This document shows positions 1 through 8,520 of a DNA stretch of 64,000 nucleotides, one piece after another. The stretch is from Palsa-295 sp963785585. GTDB lineage: Bacteria > Acidobacteriota > Terriglobia > Acidiferrales > UBA7541. Location of the stretch: the NCBI GenBank assembly GCA_963785585.1, contig CAWAVW010000004.1, positions 186,001 to 250,000 on the forward strand, given 5' to 3'. Under the pieces are notes generated by a model, which saw only the letters and a program-made list of their open reading frames with translations, searched no databases and had not been told where the DNA came from. The translations under genes were made by a program, and so were the position numbers. Numbering within the stretch: the first letter of the stretch is position 1; every line of letters starts with the position of its first letter.

Positions 1-247
1 CGCCTAGGAATCTTTCCCGCATCTCCATATACCAAGGCTTGAACTCCGCTAGCCTGCGACTTGCTGCATGATAGCGGGGGATGAAGCCGTCCACGAGTTT
101 CTGGAACGGCAGCGTGTGCAGGTCAGGGGATGCGGACACCGTGTCCGCATCCCCTCCGAATGGCACTATTGCGGTTGCGGTCATGGTAGCGTCTTGGAGG
201 ACGACCGCCGCTTCACTCATATCTTGAATTGTGGTCATGTTTCTCAT
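1..247 (-). CDS. Unrecognised protein, N-terminal part, runs off the left edge
   Basis: This reading frame is open from an ATG at 245-247 to the end of the window, giving about 82 residues. A GGAG motif lies 7 bases before the ATG. The N-terminus contains MRNMTTIQDMSEAA, followed by a low-complexity stretch and a charged helical segment (FQKLVDGFIPRYHAASRRL) ending in KPWYMEMRERF. The last part loosely recalls small plasmid or phage proteins of the DUF3102 kind, but this is only an impression. It is divergent from the gene starting at 323 and belongs to the integrative element. A 31-base perfect dyad lies inside the coding sequence. Confidence 0.55.
   Translation of the reverse strand, partial: MRNMTTIQDMSEAAVVLQDATMTATAIVPFGGDADTVSASPDLHTLPFQKLVDGFIPRYHAASRRLAEFKPWYMEMRERFLG
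125..155. repeat. 31-bp perfect dyad
   Basis: Two 15-base arms, AGGGGATGCGGACAC and its exact reverse complement, are separated by one base at 140. No T-run follows on either strand, so it is not a typical terminator. It lies about 90 bases inside the leftward partial gene and upstream of the rightward gene at 323. It could be an operator, a recombination or resolution site, or a cruciform-forming sequence of the element. Confidence 0.8.
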
Positions 248-322
248 TCGTGTTCTCCTTACAAGATTCGGCCTGCCAGCGGGGCTTGGCACTTGTTGCC
301 GGCTCATCATGCTGGAGAATAC

Positions 323-1015
323 GTGACCGTTTACTTCTTCGCGAAAGTTCGAAAACTTCGTTGTTACTCGTATCTGATTGAAAATAGAGTGTGTACGAGA
401 CGCTTTGGGGAGGACGTAGGCAGCCCTTTTCGTTACAACGCGAAACCGAGAATCTTGGACAAAATCAGGAAAAAGCGGGTAGTAAAGGAGTGGTGGGCGG
501 AAACGCTCCGGCAATATCGGCCCGAAGAAAAGCTCCGTCTAGAAGAGGACATGAAGAAGAGAAGAAACCGCTTGTTCTCCTCTTTCGTAGGTCGCGAGGA
601 TGGAGTTGAACTTGCCGACACGCTCCGCGATCTCATCACGAACTGCTACGCCTATGCTCACTACGCCGGCATACGGCGCGGTTACCTCATCGCGCGTCAA
701 TTACAGAAGCTCGAATCAGAGAAGCGCGGCGGCCGCGCAAAAGCGAAAATAGCGCAATTGATCGGAGAGCATCCCAACTACACGACAAAGCAGATTTTCA
801 TGAAACTTGATAATGCTGAGATTCCCGTCTTCTGGGTGGGAAAGGGAAAGAAGCATGTGAGGCTTTGGTCTGAACTTGGTGATGAGCCAGCGTACAAAAT
901 GCTTGTTTCTCGTATCCGCACCAGCGTCCGTCAGAAGACTCGCGTGAGGCACTGGCGGAGAATCATGCGAAAACATGACGAATTTCGATCATCGAAACCA
1001 CACGGCGGCGAATAG
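323..1015 (+). CDS. Unrecognised basic protein of the integrative element
   Basis: The frame is open from 68, but the first 60 codons overlap the divergent gene at 1-247. A GTG at 323 has a GGAG motif 5 bases upstream, so that start was chosen, giving 230 residues. The protein is rich in Arg and Lys. It has a charged helical middle (around EEKLRLEEDMKKRRNR) and a C-terminal half that could hold a winged-helix DNA-binding fold (around IGEHPNYTTKQIFMKL). I recognise no family. A DNA-associated accessory role is only a guess from charge and context. Confidence 0.55.
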   Translation: MTVYFFAKVRKLRCYSYLIENRVCTRRFGEDVGSPFRYNAKPRILDKIRKKRVVKEWWAETLRQYRPEEKLRLEEDMKKRRNRLFSSFVGREDGVELADTLRDLITNCYAYAHYAGIRRGYLIARQLQKLESEKRGGRAKAKIAQLIGEHPNYTTKQIFMKLDNAEIPVFWVGKGKKHVRLWSELGDEPAYKMLVSRIRTSVRQKTRVRHWRRIMRKHDEFRSSKPHGGE

Positions 1016-1051
1016 GGAGCCGTTGCGCAGCAGATCGCAATTTTCTATTGC

Positions 1052-1228
1052 TCACGCGGTCTCCCCGTCCGCAATGAACTTCTCAATGCGGTCGGGGTCG
1101 AAACGCAGGTTGTAGCCGAGTTTCACCGTTGGTAGTTTGCCCGACTCGACCCATTTGTAGGCAGTGTGCACGGAGATTTGAAGCATCTCCGCGACCTGCT
1201 TGATTTTCAGTAGATTTTTGCGTGCCAA
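1052..1228 (-). CDS. Excisionase-like small HTH DNA-binding protein
   Basis: This encodes a MerR-like helix-turn-helix of the excisionase (helix_turn_helix_17) type. The core reads LLKIKQVAEMLQISVHTAYK, followed by WVESGKLPTVKLGYNLRF and a C-terminal DPDRIEKFI. Such proteins bend DNA at attachment sites or act as small repressors. A TTG at 1228 preceded by AAGGT gives 58 residues, the usual length. An ATG at 1345 in the same frame would add 39 residues that do not look like the family. It lies downstream of and codirectional with the integrase, which supports a role in excision or its control. Confidence 0.75.
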   Translation of the reverse strand: MARKNLLKIKQVAEMLQISVHTAYKWVESGKLPTVKLGYNLRFDPDRIEKFIADGETA

Positions 1229-1442
1229 GGCCGTACCTTTCGGTTCGCCATTTGGGCCACTTGCTCTGGAAGCGTGGGCCTTCAGGCTGAAAATGCTCGA
1301 AAGGCAGGTTCGTCTGATTTCTGCCGCTCCCTGAGTCTTCTCCATTTGCCGGCTTCGGATCGTGCTCCGCAGACCGACTTCTCAAGGAACAATCCAATAA
1401 TACTCAGTTTCGTCTACTTTCCCCCGGTCTTTCTCGGTCTCG

Positions 1443-2591
1443 TCAGAACGAAGCGGCGTTGACCTGCTCCCGCAATTTCGGGTCACTCCGCTTGACGGCT
1501 CTCAAGTAACCCTGTGTCGTCTCGATGTCCGAGTGTCCAAGAAACTGTTGGACGGTATAGATGTCCACGCCGCTGCGTACGAGTCGGGTCGCATAGAGTG
1601 CCCGAAATGCGTGCATAGGCTTCGGGGGAACCTTGACCTTTGCTCGCGTGGCAATCCCCACAACGATGCGGTCCAAGTGGGTGTTAGGCTTCCCTTGCCG
1701 TGTGGGGAAGAGAAGAGGTCCGTCCAGCGTTGGGCAGTGCTGCTTCAAGACTTCGAGCAGAGGCTTGGCGACGGGAACGATGCGCTGTTCGTGGTCCTTG
1801 GTTGTGAACTTCCATTCAGTCTTCGAGCGGGTCTGAATCATACCCTCGGCCGTATCAATGTCGCCGACCTCGGCGTGAGCAATTTCGCCATGGCGGAAGC
1901 CCGTGCCCGATGCGAAAAGGATGAGGGCGCGCTCGGCGACCGTTTCGCAAGAGGCGAGCATCTTCTTTATGTCGTCTTCGGAGTAAATCTCGGCTTCGGT
2001 TTCTTCGAACTTTGGCCAATCGTTCTTTCCAACAATCCCCAACTTGCCGTACCGCTTGAGGAATGTATACACGTAGGAGAATCGGTTGAAAACCGTACGT
2101 TCGCCATTCCCGTCCTTCTTGAGGGCAGCGGCGAATGTCATGATGCTACCTCGTCCCACTTCATCTACGTAGGTTTTCGGGCACACTTTGGCGAAGAGGT
2201 CGAGGGCATGAGCGTAATTGAGGTACGTGCGGTGTGACTTGTGCTCCTTCGTTTCAGCCTTGTATTCGACGATTGCGTCCGTCAACTTGATGCGCTCGGA
2301 TGGCGTCTCAATGAGTGATGGCTGAACGGCCACCCCGAGAGCCTTCGCTCGCAGTGTCGCTTCGATTTTGTGGGCTGCGGTCATCGCTTCCGCTGCATCT
2401 TTACCTACGGGTTTCCAGCGGCGGTAACCGCCATCGGTAAAACGCAGGTGGTAGCTACCTTGGACTTTCCGTTCGACGCCGCCAACCAGTGCCACACCCG
2501 GCTTGATGCGTCCATTGCTATTGAGGACCGCTGGCAGGTACGGATACTTGCCGCCCACCTTTGCCCGAATCATTACTCTGACTCTGTTCAT
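1443..2591 (-). CDS. Tyrosine recombinase/integrase
   Basis: This is a site-specific recombinase of the phage integrase family, 382 residues. The C-terminal catalytic domain shows the arginine in GTGFRHGE near residue 240, the H-x-x-R motif HAFR at 327-330, the histidine in LGHSD at 353 and the nucleophilic tyrosine in TTQGYLR at 362. A core-binding SAM-like segment precedes it. The ATG at 2591 was chosen because AGGAGA lies just upstream; an upstream in-frame start at 2654 would add a hydrophobic stretch untypical of the family. The gene abuts tRNA-Ser at 2736-2828, the likely target of integration. Confidence 0.93.
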   Translation of the reverse strand: MNRVRVMIRAKVGGKYPYLPAVLNSNGRIKPGVALVGGVERKVQGSYHLRFTDGGYRRWKPVGKDAAEAMTAAHKIEATLRAKALGVAVQPSLIETPSERIKLTDAIVEYKAETKEHKSHRTYLNYAHALDLFAKVCPKTYVDEVGRGSIMTFAAALKKDGNGERTVFNRFSYVYTFLKRYGKLGIVGKNDWPKFEETEAEIYSEDDIKKMLASCETVAERALILFASGTGFRHGEIAHAEVGDIDTAEGMIQTRSKTEWKFTTKDHEQRIVPVAKPLLEVLKQHCPTLDGPLLFPTRQGKPNTHLDRIVVGIATRAKVKVPPKPMHAFRALYATRLVRSGVDIYTVQQFLGHSDIETTQGYLRAVKRSDPKLREQVNAASF

Positions 2592-2735
2592 GCTCGTTTC
2601 TCCTGATATAAAGTACTCAGTGGTCAGGAAAAAAAAGCGGACTATTTTCCGCAAACGGTAGCAAGCGTGGTAGCAAAACCCGCTTCCGTTAGGGATTCCT
2701 CAATTTTATTGGGAAATTTTCAGACTTTTTGAAAC

Positions 2736-2828
2736 TGGCGGAGAGGGGGGGATTCGAACCCCCGATCCGGCTTTTGACCGGATAACTGCTTAGCAGGCAG
2801 CCCTGTTCGGCCACTCCAGCACCTCTCC
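2736..2828 (-). tRNA. tRNA-Ser (anticodon GCU)
   Basis: On the minus strand the 7-bp acceptor stem GGAGAGG pairs with CCTCTCC at 2740-2746. It is followed by discriminator G and an encoded CCA at 2736-2738. The anticodon loop reads CTGCTAAG, with anticodon GCT. There is a long variable arm (around ATCCGGTCAAAAGCCGGAT) of the type II serine class, and a T-arm with GGTTCGAATCC. The total is 93 bases including CCA. The gene remains complete after insertion of the neighbouring element. Confidence 0.96.
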
Positions 2829-2955
2829 GCGGGAATTCGAATGTCGAAGGTAAGCGGACGGCCTGCTGAAGAAGTATAGCATCAACAATTTGGTCCGCCG
2901 AACAATTGCACCGCGCTGCTGCGGCCATTTCTACGAAAGCACGTCGCCACAAACG

Positions 2956-4437
2956 TTAGTGCGAGTGTGTCGCCGGCACCGGCCGAAACCGCACAAACAG
3001 CAACACTCCTGCTGGATGATCACCGTAAATCGGATCGAGCGACGCCGGTTTGCCGTACAGCGTCACCTGCCCGCCGATCGCGCTCGAAATGTGCGGGATC
3101 ACCGCAAATTCCCGGTCGTACCCAAACGTGTACGCCTGAATCCGCGCCAGAAAATGCTCCTCAAATCCCGGCGGCAGCGGATTCTCACCGTTCAGCAATT
3201 CATTCGTGCGGTCCACATTTTCAATCCGCGTCCACGTATAGTTGTGACGCAAAAACCGCAGCGTCGATTCCGCCAGATAACTGTTGTAAATCTCGCCGCC
3301 GGGCAGCGTCAGATTGCGGCCCCATAGCAAAGTCGTCGCCGAATTTCCCCACGCCTCGTCGCCGCCGCGCGTAATCGGACGGTTGTACGTCACCGACGCC
3401 GTCATCCGCAGTTGATCTTCGTCCGGAAACAGCGCCTCCGGACTGTGCAGCCGCGCGATCGAATATTGCCCCGACCAGTTCGGCAGCGGATTCACCGTCA
3501 GCCGCGTGGACCACGAGTCCACATTGCCCGCCTCGATCGTCCAGCGATTTTCGCCCGGCTCGCGCCCGTGAAATCCCGAAAACTCCACCCGCGCGACCTT
3601 GTATGCCCATCCAACCGTGACCACGTCATACGCAATGTGCGTCGAATCCTGCAAATGATGCCCGAGCGGCGCGAGCGTGTCTTCACGTGCCGACACGCGA
3701 TGCGCGAACGCTTCCGGCCCAATCGCAGGATCGCCCACCGGCGCGGCGTAAAACGAAAGCAGCGAATGCTCGCCGATTTTCAAATCGTACAGTGCCGCCA
3801 GCTCCATAAAAAAATTGTGCGGATGCTGCCCGTCCACAATCGGATTGCCAAACGCCGTCTCGCCCACCTGAAGCAATTCCGGATATTGCCGCCCGGTGAT
3901 TGTCGCCGGCTCCAGTGAAAACATCGCTCGCGCTGTCAGCGTTCCCGGGCCAAGCTCCCGCTGCGCCATCGGCATAAACCAGCTCGTGCTGAAAACTTTG
4001 TCGCTGCCGCGCGGGCCGGTCTGCTGCTGCGAATTCACAAACGCATTTCCGTGCAGCATCAACATCCACGCGCCGCGCTGCTTCATCAGCATGTCGTGAG
4101 GCGTCGAATTCGGCTCCGCCGTCGTGCCTGCCGTCGCGTGCTGCAAAATTTCTTCGATGAACGAATTTGCCGGCCCCATTTCGCCGTGCATCGACATGCC
4201 TTGCATCCCGCGCATGTCTCCCATCCCGGCCATTCCGTCAGCCGTGTGAGCCGCACCCGACTCTGTGTTCGCTGCTTGCCGCGACCCGCGTACGGCAACA
4301 ACGGGAGCAATGCACGGACACAAAAACGCCGCCTCGCACATCGAATTCGCCGCATCGTCCGCAAACGCAGGCGCGCCAAGCGAAATCGTCACGGAAAGGA
4401 CAGCCGCAATTCGCAGCAAGGGTCGAACGAAGGCCAT
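2956..4437 (-). CDS. Exported outer-membrane-type protein with Met/His-rich head
   Basis: A protein of 493 residues with an N-terminal signal peptide (hydrophobic stretch to about residue 26, ending APAFA). A CEAAFLCPC segment follows, then a methionine-rich stretch GMGDMRGMQGMSMHGEMG near residues 70-90. The remainder is rich in alternating aromatic and polar residues, as in beta-barrels, with conserved-looking HPHNFFMELAALYDL and DSTHIAYDVVTVGW segments. Met-rich motifs of this kind occur in copper-handling proteins, so metal contact is possible, but no metal-resistance neighbour is present. The ATG at 4437 has GGAG six bases upstream. The function is unknown. Confidence 0.7.
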   Translation of the reverse strand: MAFVRPLLRIAAVLSVTISLGAPAFADDAANSMCEAAFLCPCIAPVVAVRGSRQAANTESGAAHTADGMAGMGDMRGMQGMSMHGEMGPANSFIEEILQHATAGTTAEPNSTPHDMLMKQRGAWMLMLHGNAFVNSQQQTGPRGSDKVFSTSWFMPMAQRELGPGTLTARAMFSLEPATITGRQYPELLQVGETAFGNPIVDGQHPHNFFMELAALYDLKIGEHSLLSFYAAPVGDPAIGPEAFAHRVSAREDTLAPLGHHLQDSTHIAYDVVTVGWAYKVARVEFSGFHGREPGENRWTIEAGNVDSWSTRLTVNPLPNWSGQYSIARLHSPEALFPDEDQLRMTASVTYNRPITRGGDEAWGNSATTLLWGRNLTLPGGEIYNSYLAESTLRFLRHNYTWTRIENVDRTNELLNGENPLPPGFEEHFLARIQAYTFGYDREFAVIPHISSAIGGQVTLYGKPASLDPIYGDHPAGVLLFVRFRPVPATHSH

Positions 4438-4708
4438 GGGAAACTCCTCAACTTCACGCTACCAACTTCAACTGACGAACTTCAGTGTACTGGGACTCCC
4501 TCACGATTGAAAAGGATGCGCGCCACTCTGCTTCCACGCGCACACAACCCATGTCCTGCAAGATTTCTCGGTGCTCTCAAGAATTTCTCGGCGTTTCCCT
4601 ATGTGAATGTTCCGCCTTTGACGTTCGTCACTCGCACCCCGCCCGATCCCTCATCGCCCCCGCCAGGAACTCAGGTATCATTTCCCGCAGAAGGAGACGC
4701 ACCGACGC

Positions 4709-5590
4709 ATGCCGCCCGGCCCGGCAACTTACTTCGTCACGCTCGCCATCGCGCAGCGCCTTCTGCGAACGGCCGACGTACCTAGCGGCTGGGGCGTCAC
4801 TCCCGAACGTTTTCAATTCGCCCTCGATCGCAGCGTCACACAGAGATTTGCCAGCTCCGCGCGTAGCCCCAGCGCCAGTGCTGTCGATTCGTATCTCGAG
4901 AGCCTCAAAGCTCACGACCTCGCTCTCGCCTGCGCCTGCAGCGACGGCAATTCCGAAGCCTGGGATTTTTTCGTCAAGCAGTACCGCCCCGAACTCTACC
5001 GCTCGGCCCGCGCCATCGCCGGAGACTCCGCCGGACGCGAACTCGCCGACTCTCTCTACGCGGAGCTGTACGGCCTGCGCGAATCCAGCGGCGCGCGCAA
5101 ATCGCCGCTCGCGTACTTCCTGGGCCGCAGCAAACTCAGCACCTGGCTGCACGCCATTCTTTCGCAGCGCAACGTGGACCGCCTTCGCGCCGGCCAGCGC
5201 ACCGAATCCCTCGACGATGCGCCCGGCGAAATGCACAGCGAAATCGCTTCCGCGGATCCTCACGTCGATCCCGAGCGCGATCGCTATCTCAGTTTGCTGC
5301 AGCCGGTGATCACCGCGTCGCTTGCCTCTCTCGATGCGCGCGACCGCCTGCGCCTCGCTTATTATTATGTGGACGAACGAACGCTCGCCGAGATCGGCAG
5401 GATTTTCGGCGAACACGAAGCCACCGCGTCGCGCAAACTCGAAAAAACGCGCCGCGAACTGAAAGACGATATCGACCGCCGCCTGCGCGTCGAAAAAAAG
5501 CTCAGCGACGCGCAGGTGCGTCTCTGTTACGGCTACGCTCAGGAAAAATGGCCGTTCGATTTGACGAGCGCCCTATCGGCCGGGAAATGA
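4709..5590 (+). CDS. ECF-type RNA polymerase sigma factor (module 1)
   Basis: A protein of 293 residues. After an atypical N-terminal extension of about 70 residues, a sigma-70 region 2-like part (GNSEAWDFFVKQYRPELYRS; STWLHAILSQRNVDRLR) is followed by a region 4-like helix-turn-helix (LASLDARDRLRLAYYYVDE and LAEIGRIFGEHEATASRKLE). The next gene encodes a zinc-finger anti-sigma factor 64 bases downstream, the standard arrangement for an envelope-responsive ECF pair. AAGGAG lies 12 bases before the ATG, slightly far. The sequence is divergent from common ECF groups, so the family call rests on pattern and context. Confidence 0.82.
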   Translation: MPPGPATYFVTLAIAQRLLRTADVPSGWGVTPERFQFALDRSVTQRFASSARSPSASAVDSYLESLKAHDLALACACSDGNSEAWDFFVKQYRPELYRSARAIAGDSAGRELADSLYAELYGLRESSGARKSPLAYFLGRSKLSTWLHAILSQRNVDRLRAGQRTESLDDAPGEMHSEIASADPHVDPERDRYLSLLQPVITASLASLDARDRLRLAYYYVDERTLAEIGRIFGEHEATASRKLEKTRRELKDDIDRRLRVEKKLSDAQVRLCYGYAQEKWPFDLTSALSAGK

Positions 5591-5654
5591 TTTCCGCGCA
5601 ATCGCAAGGTTTTGCGGCTCGCGCGTACTAAAGTAACACCAGGAGAGGCATCGA

Positions 5655-6812
5655 ATGCCGTTGCACGAAAACGATCGGCCGCTCGACGGCGCCATCCGCG
5701 AAAGCCTCAAGCGCGATGTCGCACCGCGCGAATCTTGCCCTTCGCCCGACGTTTTCGCCGCTTACTTTGAGCATTCGCTCGATCCCGAAGAAACCGCTTT
5801 TTACGATCGGCACTTCACCACCTGCAAATCCTGCCGCCAGATCCTTGCGGGCGTCGCGCGAGCCAACGCAAACCACTCGGACGCGCTTGCGGAGTCTTCG
5901 TCGCGCTGGGCGTGGCTGAAAAAACCAATTTGGCTCGTTCCCGCCACCGCCATCGCCGCCGTCGTCGCCGTGGTCCTCACTGTCGAATTGCTTCCGCACC
6001 GGAATTCTGCCACCGAACCGGCAACGCAAATCGCTAGCGTTGATTCAATTGCTCGCCCCGCCTCGTCGCCGTCGCCGGCTCCCGCCTCGGCTCCTGCCCC
6101 AGGGGCAAACGCAATCGCAGACGCCCGTTCGGAATTGGATCTGCACGCCTCCGCGACACCTCCGCCGGTTGCGTCACAGCTCGACGAACTCGCGCCAAGG
6201 CCAAGTTCGCCGCGCGTGACCGCTCCCGAAGTCCGCGCCCCGAAAACCGATTCTTACTCGAACGCGCCCGCTGCCCTTGCCGCGAGATCCAGATACGAAG
6301 CTGCGAGCCAGGCGAAAGCATTCTCCAAAATGGCCGTGCCGGCCAAACCCGCGCCGTCCTCGGCACAAGCCGAAGCGGCTGTCTCTTCCGTCGCGAATCA
6401 AAACGTGGTCGTCACCTCGGCACAGGGTGCCGACGTCGAACAAACTTCTGCGGGCTCCGGGCGAGTCGTGGTCGCCTCTCCCGACGCGGGCATCGTCTGG
6501 ACCGTGATCCCGGGCGGGCGCGTCGATTTCTCCGGCAACACCGCCAACTCCGCCGTTCACGATTTTCTTCCCACCACGAACCCCATCTCCGCCGGCTCGT
6601 CTCCCGGCGGGAAAATCTGCTGGCTCGTCGGTACCGCAGGCACGATCCTCCGCACAACCGACGGCCGCGGGTGGCTCGTCGTTCCGCCGCCCACAAATGC
6701 CGATTTCACCGCGGTTCAAGCCACCAGCGCAACTTCCGCCACGGTCACCGCCGCCGACGGTCGCAAATTTTCCACCTTGAACGCCGGTCAAACCTGGCAG
6801 TCCCCGAAATAG
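5655..6812 (+). CDS. Zinc-finger anti-sigma factor with extracytoplasmic YCF48-like domain
   Basis: A protein of 385 residues. The N-terminal cytoplasmic ZAS motif H53-x3-C57-x2-C60 (HFTTCKSC) is the sigma-binding zinc-finger signature. A single membrane segment spans about residues 93-115. A long Pro/Ala/Ser-rich periplasmic linker follows. The C-terminal 100 residues resemble a YCF48-type beta-propeller blade, with motifs CWLVGTAGTILRTTDGRGW and STLNAGQTW. It probably holds the sigma factor encoded by the preceding gene at the membrane and releases it on an envelope signal; this is inferred from domain order. The propeller-like sensor end is unusual for an anti-sigma factor. Confidence 0.82.
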   Translation: MPLHENDRPLDGAIRESLKRDVAPRESCPSPDVFAAYFEHSLDPEETAFYDRHFTTCKSCRQILAGVARANANHSDALAESSSRWAWLKKPIWLVPATAIAAVVAVVLTVELLPHRNSATEPATQIASVDSIARPASSPSPAPASAPAPGANAIADARSELDLHASATPPPVASQLDELAPRPSSPRVTAPEVRAPKTDSYSNAPAALAARSRYEAASQAKAFSKMAVPAKPAPSSAQAEAAVSSVANQNVVVTSAQGADVEQTSAGSGRVVVASPDAGIVWTVIPGGRVDFSGNTANSAVHDFLPTTNPISAGSSPGGKICWLVGTAGTILRTTDGRGWLVVPPPTNADFTAVQATSATSATVTAADGRKFSTLNAGQTWQSPK

Positions 6813-6901
6813 CCCCGAAACGGTCGCCGCAAATTACCCTGCAAGAAACTGATCCCACTCCGTTCTAACTTCTGAAGGCCAATTTCGGAGGCAAACGAGC
6901 C

Positions 6902-8446
6902 ATGCGTCATATCTCCAAGCACAAAAACAAGAACAACAACAAAAAAGCTGCCCATCACAATCCATCATCCAGTCTCACACTTCGAAGTATTTGGTTTGTC
7001 CCCGCGCTTGCACTCGCAGTCCTGATTTGTATGCCGATTGCCGCGCTGTCGCAGGACTCGCCCCAATCCTCAGCAAATGACAGCGCCGCGCCAAAATCAA
7101 CCACGCTGGCGACTTCCGAAAAAGACCGCACCGATCTCGCGATCACGGTTTACAACTCAAGCGTCGCCCTCATCCGCGACACGCGCCAAATCAGTCTCGG
7201 GTCTGGAATCTTTCCGCTTCGCTTCGAAGATGTCGCCGCTTCGATCAACCCGGTCACCGTTCATTTCCGTTCGCTCAGCGATCCCACCAAGCTCAACGTC
7301 GTCGAACAAAACTACGAATACGACCTGCTCGATCCTCAAAAGCTGATGGAAAAATACGTCGGCAGGGAAGTCACACTCGTCGAAGGCGCCGTCGAAAAGA
7401 AAGCGCTGTTGCTTTCCGATAACAACGGTCAGGTCTGGAAGATCGACGACCAAATCGTCACCGGCGTGCCCACCGGCACTTTCAAATTTCCCGACCTTCC
7501 CGGCAATTTGTACACCCGCCCCACGCTGATATGGACGCTCGACAATCGCGGCGCAAGCTCTCAAAAAGTCGAAGCATCCTACATGACCGGCAACATGAAT
7601 TGGAACGCTGACTACGTCCTCACCGTCACGCGCGACGAAAAGGCCGCCGACCTCGACGGTTGGGTCACGCTGACGAACAACAGCGGTGCATCCTTCGATA
7701 ACGCGAAGCTCCAGCTCGTCGCCGGAAAAATTCATCAGGTAACGCCGCCACCGCGTCCGATGGCCGCCAAGAACATGGCCATGTCGTTCGATGCAACGGC
7801 CGCGCCCCAGGCGTTCTCACAGGAAGCCTTCTCCGAATATCATCTCTACACTCTCGATCGCCGCACCTCGATTCACAACAACGAGTCAAAACAGATCAGC
7901 CTGCTCAACGGAACCGGAGTTCCCATCGAAAAATTCCTGCTCGTCGAAGGCGAGCCGTATTACTACCGGAATCCGATGGGCATCGGAAACGCCGTCCCGC
8001 AAACCGTGAAGGTGTATTACAGGTTCAAGAACGATCAGAAAAGCGGTCTCGGCATGCCGCTTCCCGCCGGTACCGTCCGCGTGTATCAGGCCGACTCGAA
8101 AGGCGGCGTCCAGTTCGTCGGCGAAGACAATATCGAGCACACTCCGAAGGACGAAACGCTGAAGATTTATACCGGCGACGCCTTTGACGTGGTGTGCGAG
8201 CGCAAGGAAACCGACTACAAAAGACTCGCGAGCAACCTCTTTGAAATGGAATATGCGATCACGCTCCGGAATCACAAAGACGGCCCCGTCACCGTCGAAG
8301 TCCGCGAGCCGATCGGCGGCGACTGGGAAATCGAAAACTCCAATTTCAAATGGACCAAATTGGATTCCACAACGGTGGGATTCGAAATTCCCGTCGCAAA
8401 AGATGGATCCGAGACGCTCACGTACCGCGTGCGCGTGAAGTGGTAG
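6902..8446 (+). CDS. DUF4139 domain-containing exported protein
   Basis: A protein of 514 residues with a lysine/asparagine-rich N-terminus, a hydrophobic signal-type segment (around residues 28-50, ending AALSQ), and the DUF4139 arrangement. This includes ITVYNSSVALIRDTRQISL, EVTLVEG, a central YMTGNMNWNADYVLTV and a C-terminal EVREPIGGDWEIENSN stretch. DUF4139 proteins are mostly beta-sheet proteins of unknown function. The gene follows the sigma/anti-sigma pair in the same direction with 89 bases between, and is the likely output of that module. It ends at a strong hairpin terminator. Confidence 0.85.
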   Translation: MRHISKHKNKNNNKKAAHHNPSSSLTLRSIWFVPALALAVLICMPIAALSQDSPQSSANDSAAPKSTTLATSEKDRTDLAITVYNSSVALIRDTRQISLGSGIFPLRFEDVAASINPVTVHFRSLSDPTKLNVVEQNYEYDLLDPQKLMEKYVGREVTLVEGAVEKKALLLSDNNGQVWKIDDQIVTGVPTGTFKFPDLPGNLYTRPTLIWTLDNRGASSQKVEASYMTGNMNWNADYVLTVTRDEKAADLDGWVTLTNNSGASFDNAKLQLVAGKIHQVTPPPRPMAAKNMAMSFDATAAPQAFSQEAFSEYHLYTLDRRTSIHNNESKQISLLNGTGVPIEKFLLVEGEPYYYRNPMGIGNAVPQTVKVYYRFKNDQKSGLGMPLPAGTVRVYQADSKGGVQFVGEDNIEHTPKDETLKIYTGDAFDVVCERKETDYKRLASNLFEMEYAITLRNHKDGPVTVEVREPIGGDWEIENSNFKWTKLDSTTVGFEIPVAKDGSETLTYRVRVKW

Positions 8447-8454
8447 CCGAAAAA

Positions 8455-8505
8455 TAAAAATGGGCCGAACGGCTGCGAGCCATGCAGCCCTTCGGCCCAA
8501 TTTTC
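8455..8505. terminator. Bidirectional intrinsic terminator
   Basis: A long stem (arm 8461-8476, TGGGCCGAACGGCTGC, pairing with 8484-8499 apart from one mismatch) encloses a 7-base loop. An A-rich tract lies to the left and a T-tract to the right. It lies between the convergent ends of the genes ending at 8446 and 8521, so it can serve both. Confidence 0.85.
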
Positions 8506-8520
8506 AAATCTGAAAATCGA

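Larger units (their letters stand above)
1..2746. mobile_element. Inner end of an integrative element inserted at tRNA-Ser(GCU)
   Basis: A tyrosine integrase gene lies immediately beyond the 3' end of a tRNA-Ser gene and is followed by a small excisionase-like protein and two unrecognised genes. Tyrosine integrases of genomic islands and prophages commonly recombine at tRNA 3' ends, so the right attachment site is probably within 2736-2760. The element continues past the left edge, so its size, cargo and second attachment site cannot be seen. No phage structural or conjugation gene is visible. The boundary is inferred from gene order. Confidence 0.7.

Noticed and set aside
4051..4785. 244-codon + strand frame over the start of the outer-membrane-type gene
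   Set aside because: Antisense to a gene with a signal peptide and ribosome binding site; Arg/His-rich translation typical of shadows.
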